Below, in pieces: positions 43,698 to 52,424 of a DNA stretch of 64,000 nucleotides (position 1 is its first letter; every line of letters starts with the position of its first letter). Below the pieces are notes generated by a model, which saw only the letters and a list, made by a program, of their open reading frames with translations, searched no databases and was not told the DNA's origin. The stretch is from Streptosporangium violaceochromogenes (lineage in GTDB: Bacteria > Actinomycetota > Actinomycetes > Streptosporangiales > Streptosporangiaceae): the NCBI RefSeq assembly GCF_014654615.1, contig NZ_BNBB01000011.1, positions 124,001 through 188,000 of the forward strand, read 5' to 3'. Made by a program: the position numbers and the translations under genes.

Positions 43698-46600
43698 TGG
43701 GGGCGAACCACAGGGAGGAGGCGTTTCGCGCGGCGATCCTCGCGGAGATGCGCGAGCGCGGCTGGGAGGTCGGGCAGCCGTCGGACTATCGGGCCGACCT
43801 CGGGCTGGCCACCGGTGAGCTGTTCACGTTCATCGGGGCGACACAGGCCGACGCCTGGCACGAGCTTCTGGCGCTCTACGGCAACGACGCGGACGCCGCC
43901 CAGCAGGGGTTCGTGAGGCGGCTGGACCAGGCGATCGCCGTCGACGGAGTGCTTGAGGTGCTGCGCAACGGCGTGAAGGATCGCGGGGTCCGGATCCGGC
44001 TGGCGTACTTCAGGCCGAACCTGGTCGAATCCGAGGACGTGCTGGCCAACTACCGGCAGAACCGCCTGACGGTCATCCGGGAGGTCTCCTACGCCACCAA
44101 GAAGGCCGACCAGGGGCACCGGCTGGACCTGGTGCTATTCGTCAACGGCATCCCGGTGGCCACGGCCGAGCTGAAGAACCCTCTGACCGGTCAGGGCGTG
44201 GAGCAGGCCAAGGGGCAGTACCGGGACCAGCGCGACCCCACCGAGCTGATCTTCACGCGGCGGGTGGTGGCGAACTTCGCGGTCGACCCCGACATGGTCT
44301 TCGTGGCGACGAGGCTACGCGGTACGAACACGCCGTTCCTGCCGTTCAACACCGGCTCCGAGGGGCCCGGTCAGTCCGGCGGCGCGGGAAACCCCGTGCC
44401 GGTCGAGCCCGGGAAGTACCCGACCTCATACCTGTGGGAGCGGGTGTGGGAGCGCGACAACTGGCTGGATCTGCTGGAACGTTTCGTGCACCTGCACAAG
44501 GAGAAAAGGGGTGCCGGCAGCTCGATCATCTTTCCGCGCTTCCACCAGTGGGACGCGGTGAAGAAGCTGACCGCGCACGCCGTAAGGCACGGGGCCGGAC
44601 AGAACTATCTGATCATGCATTCGGCCGGGTCGGGCAAGTCGAACACGATCGCGTGGTTCGCGCACCGGCTGAGCGCGCTGCACACGGCCACCGACCCCCG
44701 CGATCTCGACCCGGAGGCGGTCGCCCGGGGGCTCAAGCCCGGAGTGCCGGTCTTCGACAAGACCGTCATCATCACCGACCGGCGGAATCTGGACGCCCAG
44801 CTCCGTGAGACGGTGGGGAGCTTCGAGCAGACCGCCGGCCTCGTCGTGAAGATCGACGAGAAGCGGGGGGCGAAGTCCGCACAGCTGGCCGCCGCGCTGT
44901 CCAGCGAGACCGGGAAGATCATCACGGTGACCCTGGCCACTTTCCCGGTGCTGGTGGAGTACCTCAAGGAGAACCCGACCGAGATCAAGGGGCGGACGTT
45001 CGCCATCGTCGTGGACGAGGCGCACTCCTCCCAGTCGGGTGAGGCCGCCAAGGCGGTGCGGTCCGCGCTGCGTGATCTGGGCCTGGACGCCGAGGACGAG
45101 GAGACCGGCGCGACCCAGGTCGCCGCGGACTCCGTCCAGGCGAAGCTGGAGCGCAGCGCGGCCGACCGGGGCAGGGCGGCGAACATCTCCTACTTCGCGT
45201 TCACCGCGACGCCCAAGGCCAAGACCCTGGAGCTTTTCGGCACCCCCGTCACGGTCAACGGCGAGATGAAGTACCAGCCCTTCCACACGTACGCGATGCG
45301 GCAGGCGATCGAGGAGGGGTTCATCCTCGACCCGCTCCGCACCTACGTCACCTACGACACGTACTGGAAACTCGTCAACAACAACCCCGACGACCGGGAG
45401 GTCGAGAAGTCCAAGGCCAGCCCGCTGCTGGCCGGCTACGCCCTCACCCATGACGCGACCGTCGCCCAGCAGGCCGTCATCATCGTCGAGCACTTCCTCG
45501 CGCACACGCGCCGCCGGATGGGCGGACGCGCCAAGGCGATGGTGGTCACCGCCTCCCGGCTGAGCGCGGTGCTGATGGCACGCGCCGTCAAGGAGGAATT
45601 GGAAATCCGGAAGGTCGACGTCGGGGTGCTGGTGGCGTTCTCCGGAAGCCTCGACCACGGCGACGAGAAGGACATCACCGAGGTCAAGGAGAACGGCGGT
45701 CTGTCCGAGGACGCCCTGCCCAAGGCGTTCGCCTACGCGCGGGCCGACGACAAGGTGGTGAAGGCCGGAGGCAGGGGGCGCCCGGAGTACCGGATCCTCG
45801 TCGTCGCGGAGAAGTACCAGACGGGCTTCGACGAGCCGCTGCTGACGACGATGTACGTGAACAAGAAGCTGTCGGGCATCGCCGCCGTACAGACCCTGTC
45901 CCGGCTGAACCGGACCGCCGAGCGCAAGTCGCAGACGGATCTGGCCGTCATCGACTTCGTCAACGACGCGGAGCAGATCAAGAAGTCGTTCCGGCCGTAC
46001 TTCGAAGAGGCCATGACGCTGCCGTCCGACCCGAACCTGCTCTACAACGCCCAGAGCAAGGTCATGTCGGCCGAGCTGCTGTACCGGCAGGAGATGCTCG
46101 CCTTCGCCGCGGCGCTGTTCGAGGCGGACGAGGCGAACCTCTCCCACGAGAGGCTGCACGCGGAGCTGTACCGGCTCCTGACCCCGGCGGTCGACCGGTT
46201 CCGGGATCTTCTTGAGGGCGACGACGAGCACGACCGCGCCCACGCCGAGACCTTCCGGAGCGACCTGGACGGATATATCAGCAAATACGGGTTCCTCTCG
46301 CAGATCATCCCCTACCGAGACACCGACCTGGAGCTGCTCTACGTCTACGGCCGCCACCTGCTCGCCCGGCTGCCCCACGGGACCAGGGGCGACGTGGATC
46401 TCGGCGAGGTCGACCTCACCCATGTGCGGACCGAGCAGACCGGGATCCACGACCTCGCTCTGCGACCGGAGGGGGCCGCCGACCTGAAGGGGTTCGGCGA
46501 CGGATCCGGCCGGGCCGACGAGAAGAAGTCACTGCTGTCGGAGCTGATCGAAAGGTTCAACCAGAGGTTCGGCACCGCCTTCACCGAACAGGACCTCATC

Positions 46601-46855
46601 GTCCCGTTCAACGAGGCCGTCGCCGACCCGAAGGTGCGCCAGGCCGCCGTCGCCAACGTCGACCCCGAGAACTTCGGCCACGTCTTCAACGACGTCTTCG
46701 AGGAGAAGGTCGCCGATCATGTCGACACCCTGCGCACCCTGGGCGACAAGTTCTTCGACAGGGACCCGGCCTTCCGCGACGCCCTCACCAAGACCGCGCG
46801 CCGGGCGGCCTGGCGCCTGATCCGGGAGCAGGAGGGGCTCGACGACGTGGCCTGA
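43694..46855 (+). CDS. hsdR: Type I restriction-modification system, restriction subunit
   Basis: 1053-aa motor and nuclease subunit. N-terminal PD-(D/E)xK nuclease: HRLDLVLFVNGIPVATAELKN (about residues 142-162). Superfamily 2 helicase motor: Walker A HSAGSGKSNTIAW (about 308), DEAH VVDEAHSSQSG (about 440), motif III FTATPKAKTLELFG, and late motif QTLSRLNRT. A helical C-terminal domain (LLSELIERFNQRFG) binds the methylase complex. GTG 43694 overlaps the hsdS stop; ATG 43697 is an alternative. Complete and without frameshift, so restriction is probably functional. Confidence 0.95.
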   Translation: MMGANHREEAFRAAILAEMRERGWEVGQPSDYRADLGLATGELFTFIGATQADAWHELLALYGNDADAAQQGFVRRLDQAIAVDGVLEVLRNGVKDRGVRIRLAYFRPNLVESEDVLANYRQNRLTVIREVSYATKKADQGHRLDLVLFVNGIPVATAELKNPLTGQGVEQAKGQYRDQRDPTELIFTRRVVANFAVDPDMVFVATRLRGTNTPFLPFNTGSEGPGQSGGAGNPVPVEPGKYPTSYLWERVWERDNWLDLLERFVHLHKEKRGAGSSIIFPRFHQWDAVKKLTAHAVRHGAGQNYLIMHSAGSGKSNTIAWFAHRLSALHTATDPRDLDPEAVARGLKPGVPVFDKTVIITDRRNLDAQLRETVGSFEQTAGLVVKIDEKRGAKSAQLAAALSSETGKIITVTLATFPVLVEYLKENPTEIKGRTFAIVVDEAHSSQSGEAAKAVRSALRDLGLDAEDEETGATQVAADSVQAKLERSAADRGRAANISYFAFTATPKAKTLELFGTPVTVNGEMKYQPFHTYAMRQAIEEGFILDPLRTYVTYDTYWKLVNNNPDDREVEKSKASPLLAGYALTHDATVAQQAVIIVEHFLAHTRRRMGGRAKAMVVTASRLSAVLMARAVKEELEIRKVDVGVLVAFSGSLDHGDEKDITEVKENGGLSEDALPKAFAYARADDKVVKAGGRGRPEYRILVVAEKYQTGFDEPLLTTMYVNKKLSGIAAVQTLSRLNRTAERKSQTDLAVIDFVNDAEQIKKSFRPYFEEAMTLPSDPNLLYNAQSKVMSAELLYRQEMLAFAAALFEADEANLSHERLHAELYRLLTPAVDRFRDLLEGDDEHDRAHAETFRSDLDGYISKYGFLSQIIPYRDTDLELLYVYGRHLLARLPHGTRGDVDLGEVDLTHVRTEQTGIHDLALRPEGAADLKGFGDGSGRADEKKSLLSELIERFNQRFGTAFTEQDLIVPFNEAVADPKVRQAAVANVDPENFGHVFNDVFEEKVADHVDTLRTLGDKFFDRDPAFRDALTKTARRAAWRLIREQEGLDDVA

Positions 46856-46946
46856 CCCGGCCCCTGCGGCCTATGGTCACTGGACAGCCGGATTCGCCGC
46901 AAACACACTGTAACCACAAGTGCACAGCGAGACTCGCGGAGACAAA

Positions 46947-48503
46947 GTGCCGATTGAGCCCGTCGCCGGTCGCTACGAGCTGACCGAGGAGATCGACAGC
47001 GGGGGGATGGGAATGGTCTGGCGCGGCTACGACGCCGTGCTCGACCGCGAGGTCGCCGTCAAGGTGATCAATCCGGACGTCGTCACGTCCGTCCAGGACG
47101 CCAGGAATCTCGCGGATCGCTTCCGCCGTGAGGCTCGCATCACCGCCCGAATCCACCACCACGGGGTTCCGCAGGTCTACGACGCGGTGCTCACCGAGCC
47201 CTACGACCGGCTGTACCTCGTCATGGAGTACATCCGCGGAACCAGCCTGCGCGCCTACGTCCGGCCCGACGCCTCGCTCCCGATCTCATGGGCGGCGGCG
47301 GTGGCCGCGCAGATCGCGACCGTTCTCTCCCACGCCCACGCGATCCCGGTCGTGCATCGCGACCTCAAACCCGACAACGTGCTCGTCACCGCCGACGGCA
47401 CGGTCAAGGTGCTCGATTTCGGCATCGCCGCGATCCTGCGGCCGGACGTTCCCCGGCTGACCCGGTTCGGCGTCCCCGTCGGAACCGACCCGTACATGTC
47501 GCCCGAGCAGACCCGCGCGAGCCAGGTCACGCCGCAGAGCGACCTCTACGCGCTGGGATGTCTGCTCCACGAGCTGCTCTCCGGCCGGCGGGTGTTCGAC
47601 GGCCCCACCCAGGAGCTTTTCCAGGAACAGCATCGGCACGCCCGGCCGCGACCGCTTCGCGCGCTACGCCCCGACGTCCCGGAGGACCTGGAGAAGCTGG
47701 TGCTCGAACTCCTGGCCAAGAAGCCGGAGCAGCGCCCGGTCGACGCCTACGCCGTCTACACCCGCCTCCTGCCGTTCCTGCCACCCCCCGGTTCGGCCGC
47801 GCCCCGGGGCGGGCCGGAACTGGCCGGCCACCCGGACCCGACCCGGATGTATCGGCGGCCGAACGCGCCCCGCCCGCCCGACGCCCCCGCCGACGCGCCC
47901 AGCTTCACACCCGCCCCGGGCTCCCGAGTCACCGTCGGCACCCGGCTGAGGGAGGCCATCGCCGAGGTCGGGCGGCGGGTCGACGCCCTCCTGGAGGAAG
48001 AGCGCTACATCCAGGCGGCCGACGTCCTCGAAGAACTGGTCGACGCGACATCGACGACACTCGGCGCGACGCATCCACGCATTCTGGCCTTACGGATGAG
48101 GCGGGCGGCCATCCTCTTCGTCGGGGGCGACTATCGCCGCTCCCTGACGGAGTTCGACGACCTGACGCGCCTCTACGAAGGCATCGAGGGGGCGGCGGGG
48201 ACCAACGTGATCGGCTGCCGTCGCCAGGCGGCCGACTGCCGCGCCCAGCTCGGCAACGCCACGATCGCGCTCCGCCAGTACCGCGACGTGCTTGACGTGG
48301 TCCGCGCCACGGAGAGCGACACCTCCGAGACCGCGCGAGAGATCCGCAAGAGCATCGGCGCCCTTCTGGGCGCCGAAGGCGAGGTCCAGCAGGCACGGGA
48401 GGTCCTCACCACACTGCGGGAGGACCTCTGTCTCCTCCTCGGCCCCGGCCACCCCGAGACCCAGGAGGTCGCGGAAATGCTCCACCACCTGCACGAACCC
48501 TGA
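46947..48503 (+). CDS. Soluble Ser/Thr protein kinase with C-terminal TPR-like repeats
   Basis: 518 aa. Residues 1-275 are a Hanks-type kinase: [14 protein letters not shown] glycine loop, VAVKVI (catalytic Lys), [10 protein letters not shown] (137-146), VLDFGIA (Mg-binding Asp), [11 protein letters not shown] Pro-rich linker (about 285-330) leads to a helical region of TPR-like repeats ([21 protein letters not shown] ... [19 protein letters not shown]). No membrane helix, unlike PknB. GTG 46947 with GGAG upstream is preferred over GTG 46920. It follows hsdR by 91 bp on the same strand and may be part of the island. Its last 93 codons are duplicated at 50202. Confidence 0.93.
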   Translation: MPIEPVAGRYELTEEIDSGGMGMVWRGYDAVLDREVAVKVINPDVVTSVQDARNLADRFRREARITARIHHHGVPQVYDAVLTEPYDRLYLVMEYIRGTSLRAYVRPDASLPISWAAAVAAQIATVLSHAHAIPVVHRDLKPDNVLVTADGTVKVLDFGIAAILRPDVPRLTRFGVPVGTDPYMSPEQTRASQVTPQSDLYALGCLLHELLSGRRVFDGPTQELFQEQHRHARPRPLRALRPDVPEDLEKLVLELLAKKPEQRPVDAYAVYTRLLPFLPPPGSAAPRGGPELAGHPDPTRMYRRPNAPRPPDAPADAPSFTPAPGSRVTVGTRLREAIAEVGRRVDALLEEERYIQAADVLEELVDATSTTLGATHPRILALRMRRAAILFVGGDYRRSLTEFDDLTRLYEGIEGAAGTNVIGCRRQAADCRAQLGNATIALRQYRDVLDVVRATESDTSETAREIRKSIGALLGAEGEVQQAREVLTTLREDLCLLLGPGHPETQEVAEMLHHLHEP

Positions 48504-48510
48504 CCGCACT
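48224..48510 (+). repeat. 287-bp direct repeat, left copy (kinase 3' end)
   Basis: Bases 48224-48510 match 50201-50487 without gaps, with about 12 mismatches by eye (about 96%). Similarity stops sharply on both sides. The left copy is the functional end of the kinase gene plus seven bases past its stop. Confidence 0.9.
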
Positions 48511-48775
48511 TCATCTCCGGGGACTCCCCGGCAGCGGACACAATGTCATTGACGGCTACTTCGTCCCCTTCATGTTGATCTGAGCGAATCGAAGGATTAC
48601 GGAGTGACCGTCTCTTGTCACATGGATCTCACCCGCATCAGGCCGAAGGCTTGATCACCCGCACACCATCTCCCTGAACGTGACCAGATTGAATTCTCCC
48701 CTCCCCGTCACCGACCGCGAGGCTACGATTACGGCGACCGCTCCACGCCGGAAGCCCAACGAGGAAAGGCGGGAT

Positions 48776-48901
48776 ATGGGAGACCACGAGGGAAAACCGA
48801 AACCGCCGGCAGGACCTTTCGAAATCCCTGAAGCGGACGAGTACCAGTCCGACGGCCGTCCGCCTCCGGGGCAACACGAGAAGCCGAGCCCGAAGAAATG
48901 A
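48776..48901 (+). CDS. 41-residue peptide, candidate RiPP precursor coupled to a PIMT-like methyltransferase
   Basis: Short hydrophilic peptide rich in Pro, Glu, Lys and Gly. It contains a single Asp-Gly pair (Tyr23-Gln-Ser-Asp26-Gly27) in an acidic centre (EIPEADEY) and a Lys/Pro-rich tail. The stop overlaps the next start as ATGA, so the two are translationally coupled. ATG 48776 has AGGAAAGGCGGG upstream. Coupling of a tiny peptide gene to a protein-isoaspartate-methyltransferase homologue is the arrangement of imiditides, where the enzyme converts an Asp (often before Gly) to aspartimide. No ATP-grasp, lanthionine or radical-SAM enzyme is near. It does not resemble any precursor I know, so the role is inference. 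Confidence 0.6.
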   Translation: MGDHEGKPKPPAGPFEIPEADEYQSDGRPPPGQHEKPSPKK

Positions 48902-50091
48902 CCGATGGTGAGCCGGAACGCCAAAGGTTGCGTGACTTCCTGTTGAAGTCCGGCGTGATGACGTCGGACTGGACAGGAGCTTACGACGCGGTTCCCCGGG
49001 AGCTGTTCCTGCCCGAGGTGATGTGGCCCTCCGTCGACGGCCGGCACATCACCGTTTCCAAGGCAGACGATCCCCAGGAGTGGCATCACTGGGCTGCCCG
49101 GGATGTTCCCATCACGACGCAGTGGGACGACGGCCACCACACGGGGACCGCGCCGGGGAGACGGCCGACCAGCTCCAGCTCGATGCCCAGCGCGGTGTTC
49201 GACATGTTCGCCGATCTGTCGGTGGCCGACGGAATGAAGGCGCTGGAGATCGGGACCGGCACCGGGTGGTGCGCCGCACTGCTGTCGGCCCGCCTCGGCG
49301 AGCGCAACGTCGTCTCCATCGAGATCGACGAGACGGTGGCCGACCAGGCGCGAAAGGCGCTGCACGGCGCCGGCCGGCACCCGGAGGTCGTCACCGGCGA
49401 TGGGCTGCTCGGCCGGCCGGAGCGAGCGCCGTACGACCGGATCCTCGTGACGGCCGCCGTCCGTGACATTCCCCGGGCCTGGATCGACCAGGCCCGACCC
49501 GGGGCCGTCATCGTGCTGCCGTGGGGCACCCGTTACACCAGCCAGGACGCGATCGTGCGTCTGGTCGTGGCCGGCGACGGCACAGCTAGCGGACGTTTCA
49601 CCGGGCCCGCCCGATTCATGAGGCTGCGTCCCCAGCGCCTGAAGATGCCCACGCACACCGACTACATCCCCTCTGGGGACTGGCCCGCCGACACCCGGGA
49701 ATCGACGACAGCACTGACCTCCTCGCAGATCCTTCCGAACGAGGCCGGCATCTCCTACTCTCCTGTGGATTTCGTGATCGGCCTGCTGGTACCCGACTGT
49801 GTGCACGTCGCCGGACGGGCTCCGGACGGCACGCCGGGCATATGGCTCTACGGGCTGACCGACCGTTCATGGGCGGCTGTGTTCTTCTACGCCGACAACA
49901 CCCACTGGCCCTCCCCGGTCCACCAGGGCGGTCCACGCGGTCTCTGGGACGAGGTCGAGGCCGCCCACCGCTGGTGGGTCGAGCACGGCCGACCGGGACA
50001 TGAGGAGTTCGGACTGACCGTCACCGCAGACGGCCACCAGCAGGTGTGGCTGGGCGAACCGCTCCCGCTCGTGCCGGTGCGCCGCGGGTAA
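48898..50091 (+). CDS. PIMT-like (protein-L-isoaspartate O-methyltransferase homologue) peptide-modifying enzyme
   Basis: 397 aa, much longer than housekeeping PIMT (about 210-220). The catalytic domain shows PITTQWDDGHHTG, the loop TSSSSMPSAVFDM (91-103, PIMT active site), SAM motif ALEIGTGTGWCAALL (115-129), VVSIEIDE, and PYDRILVTAAVRDIPRAWIDQ with PGAVIVLPWG. Residues about 230-397 form an extra C-terminal domain, as in PIMT homologues tied to graspetides, FxLD peptides and imiditides, where it recognises the precursor. The start overlaps the 41-residue peptide gene. It lies between the two 287-bp repeats, so it may have been acquired as a cassette. Its job is probably methylation of the peptide's Asp to yield aspartimide. 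Confidence 0.85.
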   Translation: MTDGEPERQRLRDFLLKSGVMTSDWTGAYDAVPRELFLPEVMWPSVDGRHITVSKADDPQEWHHWAARDVPITTQWDDGHHTGTAPGRRPTSSSSMPSAVFDMFADLSVADGMKALEIGTGTGWCAALLSARLGERNVVSIEIDETVADQARKALHGAGRHPEVVTGDGLLGRPERAPYDRILVTAAVRDIPRAWIDQARPGAVIVLPWGTRYTSQDAIVRLVVAGDGTASGRFTGPARFMRLRPQRLKMPTHTDYIPSGDWPADTRESTTALTSSQILPNEAGISYSPVDFVIGLLVPDCVHVAGRAPDGTPGIWLYGLTDRSWAAVFFYADNTHWPSPVHQGGPRGLWDEVEAAHRWWVEHGRPGHEEFGLTVTADGHQQVWLGEPLPLVPVRRG

Positions 50092-50201
50092 CCGCGTGTC
50101 CATGGCCATGCAAAAGCGGGTACCCCAGCCGTACTTATCGATCTCTGAGGCGTCACCGCTGGTAGTGGGATCGTTGGGCGCGTGCCACATCACGCTGTGA
50201 C

Positions 50202-50480
50202 CAGGCGGCCGACTGCCGCGGCCGGCTCGGCAACGCCACGATCGCGCTCCGCCAGTACCGCGACGTGCTCGACGTGCTCCGCGCCACGGAGAGCGACACC
50301 TCCGAGACCGCGCGAGAGATCCGTAAAAGCATCGGCGCCCTTCTGGACGCCGAAGGCGAGGTCCAGCAGGCACGGGAGGTCCTCAGCACACTGCGGGAGG
50401 ACCTCTGTCTCCTCCTCGGCCCCGGCCACCCCGAAACCCGGGAGGTCGCGGAAATGCTCCACCGCCTGGACGAACCCTGA
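50202..50480 (+). pseudogene. Truncated copy of the kinase TPR region (right copy of the 287-bp repeat)
   Basis: 93 codons without an interruption that match the kinase C-terminus ([20 protein letters not shown] ... EMLHRLDEP), about 90% identical in protein. No kinase domain or start codon precedes it; the first in-frame start is GTG 50265 (71 codons), without RBS. The whole 50201-50487 segment is the right direct-repeat copy of 48224-48510. Probably non-functional, unless the short product acts as a free TPR fragment. Confidence 0.85.
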
Positions 50481-50687
50481 CCGCACTCCGCCCCCGTCCC
50501 CGTCGCGGTCCAGCCTCCGCCATTGGCATGAGGCTCGACCTCCTGACATGACGGCAGAAAAATGCAAGCCTTGGCCCGTTCGGCACAGTTGTTGCTGTGT
50601 TGCCACCGTTGAGGCGGGTGCGCGGAACTCGGCCCCGGTCGGGTCCGAGGAGTCGATCGTCGGTCTCTCTTCACCAATTCTCTGAAT

Positions 50688-50996
50688 CTAGGCCGCTTCG
50701 GCACCGTGCCCGGCGGCGATCGCGTCGATGTGGCGTGCGAGCTCGAAATCCTTGGCCGTGAGGCGGTTCCCCGCGTCGTGAGTGGTGATCACGAAACGGA
50801 TCCGCTGCCAGGTGATGTGAATGTCAGGGTGATGGCCGACCTCCCGGGCCTTGGCCGCGACGTACACCGCCAGATGCACGCACTCGTGATACGTGTTCTG
50901 GAAAGTACGGAAAATGCTGTGGCCTTCACGCTCCCAGCCCGGCAGTTCGCCGAGACGGACGCTGATCTCCTCTTCGGACAACGGCTCAGGAAGCAT
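50688..50996 (-). CDS. 4a-hydroxytetrahydrobiopterin dehydratase (pterin-4a-carbinolamine dehydratase)
   Basis: 102 aa, the normal size. Motifs: WEREGHSIFRTFQN, HLAVYVAAKAREVGHHPDIHITWQRIRF with the catalytic His-His pair, and THDAGNRLTAKDFELARHIDAIA. The enzyme regenerates pterin cofactor or aids molybdopterin enzymes; many bacterial copies are of unclear use. ATG 50996 has GGAGG five bases upstream and is preferred over 51008. It lies 22 bp after the XRE-TPR gene on the same strand, so they may be co-transcribed. Confidence 0.92.
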   Translation of the reverse strand: MLPEPLSEEEISVRLGELPGWEREGHSIFRTFQNTYHECVHLAVYVAAKAREVGHHPDIHITWQRIRFVITTHDAGNRLTAKDFELARHIDAIAAGHGAEAA

Positions 50997-51017
50997 CAGG
51001 ACCTCCACATCGATGAG

Positions 51018-52241
51018 TCAGTTGAACCGGGAGACGATCTCGGCCAGTTCCCGGCCGGAGGCGGTGTCCGCCCAAGCCGTCGCCTGTCGTGGAATGGCCT
51101 TGAGTTCCCGACGGAGTCTTACCGAACCGGTGCCGTCAACGACGGAGGCGGTGGTCGACACGATGTGGACGACTCGTTCCGGTTCGGGAATCGCGGCAAG
51201 AGCACTCGCCTGACGTGCCCAGAACACACCGTTGTCCCGTCGTGCCGACTCCGGTGCCGTACCGAGGACCCGATCCCACAGTGCGATCGCCTCTCGGTGA
51301 GCACCCAGCCGAAGGTAGGCGGTCGCTCGCTGAACATCGATATACCCGGGGGTACGGCGGCAGGCGTTGCCCCACGAATACTCGTCGTCAACAAGATCCA
51401 CCAGATCAGCGGCCTGGTCCAGGAGCCGGTCCACCAGGTCCTTGTCCTTCACCGGCAACATGGAGTGGCCGTGTGCTTGATGGACCAGCGCAAGAATCCG
51501 TACCTTCGGGCACAACTTGCTCTCGTCCGCCAAGGCGGCCTCGGCGTAGTCCACTACGGTGCGCCCGTCTTCCAGGTCGACCGCAAGCATCGCCTTGTTG
51601 GTGAGGGCGTAGCTGATGAGCTGCGGGTTTTGAGAGCGGTGAGCCATCTCCAGGGCAACGGTTCGCCAGATCCCGGCGCGGTCGATGTCTCCAACGTCTT
51701 GGTACAGCCAGCCAAGCAGTGCGCCGTAGGCGACACCGGCGCCCAGTAAGCCACGACGCACAGGGGCATCGGCCGCTTGGACAAGTTTCCTGATGAGCTG
51801 TGCCTGGGTCGCGACAGTTGGAATGAGGTGACGAGGGCCGAGCCACATGTCGGCTTTGTAATGACCGGGAAGCTGCTCAAGGAAGTACATGACGAGCTCC
51901 GGGGCTACAGGACCACAGTAAGGCGGATAGGGCGTGAGATCGATGCTACCGATGCCCACGTCCAGGATGTCACGGCGCTGCGCTTCCGTCAGACCGAAAA
52001 GGTCAGACTCCTTCAGACCGAACACTCTGCAATACAGCAGGCGGTAAGGATCTTTGGGCTGATGTTCACCGGCTTCCCACTTCTTGACACTCCGGACGAT
52101 ACTCTCGCGACCGGGGAGGCGACTCCGTGTCTCCTCGTTAGCGGCTTCGACAAGCTCGCGCGCCAAATCACGCTGTGACCAGTCACGGTCACGCCGTTCG
52201 GCTCGTAGTCGTGCAGCCCATGGGGGAACGTCGCCAGGCAT
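51018..52241 (-). CDS. XRE-family regulator with TPR-like domain
   Basis: 407 aa. N-terminal HTH (PPWAARLRAERRDRDWSQRDLARELVEA ... IVRSVKKWEAGEHQPKDPYRLLYCRVFGL) typical of actinomycete XRE regulators, followed by about 300 residues of helical TPR-like sequence (GAGVAYGALLGWLYQDVGD, ISYALTNKAMLAVDLEDGRTVVDYAEAAL, ATAYLRLGAHREAIALWDRVLG). Such proteins resemble quorum- or peptide-sensing regulators, but no peptide gene is evident beside it. ATG 52241 has AAAGAGG nine bases upstream; 52247 is also possible. GC content is lower than in the neighbours. Confidence 0.88.
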   Translation of the reverse strand: MPGDVPPWAARLRAERRDRDWSQRDLARELVEAANEETRSRLPGRESIVRSVKKWEAGEHQPKDPYRLLYCRVFGLKESDLFGLTEAQRRDILDVGIGSIDLTPYPPYCGPVAPELVMYFLEQLPGHYKADMWLGPRHLIPTVATQAQLIRKLVQAADAPVRRGLLGAGVAYGALLGWLYQDVGDIDRAGIWRTVALEMAHRSQNPQLISYALTNKAMLAVDLEDGRTVVDYAEAALADESKLCPKVRILALVHQAHGHSMLPVKDKDLVDRLLDQAADLVDLVDDEYSWGNACRRTPGYIDVQRATAYLRLGAHREAIALWDRVLGTAPESARRDNGVFWARQASALAAIPEPERVVHIVSTTASVVDGTGSVRLRRELKAIPRQATAWADTASGRELAEIVSRFN

Positions 52242-52365
52242 CGCCATGCACCTCTTTGTTGGGGATGGGGAATCGCGCCTTCCTTTAGTTTCCCCTACTG
52301 CCACCTGTCCGTAAGCGGTTTTAACACGCTGTGATGGCTACATCTTCACAACCCCAAAAACGACG

Positions 52366-52399
52366 GACCCGTCCGGCGCTTGCGACGTCCGGACGGGTC
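52366..52399 (+). promoter_or_regulatory. Leader hairpin 26 bp before the first small gene
   Basis: GACCCGTCCGG (52366-52376), 12-base loop, CCGGACGGGTC (52389-52399): 11 perfect pairs. A sequence-related hairpin with the same spacing precedes the gene at 53120. It could be an upstream terminator, but the paired occurrence suggests a leader element. Confidence 0.5.
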
Positions 52400-52424
52400 T
52401 TGATCAGGAAGGCACTCCTGACCC

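Noticed and set aside
48513..48535. Hairpin CCGGGGACTCCCCGG after the kinase gene as a terminator
   Set aside because: The arms leave a one-base loop; a real hairpin would need to open several pairs, so it is weak.
48776..50091. FxLD lanthipeptide or ATP-grasp (graspetide) cluster
   Set aside because: The methyltransferase would fit, but the peptide lacks an FxLD motif and a Cys/Ser/Thr-rich core, and no lanthionine synthetase or ATP-grasp ligase gene is nearby.
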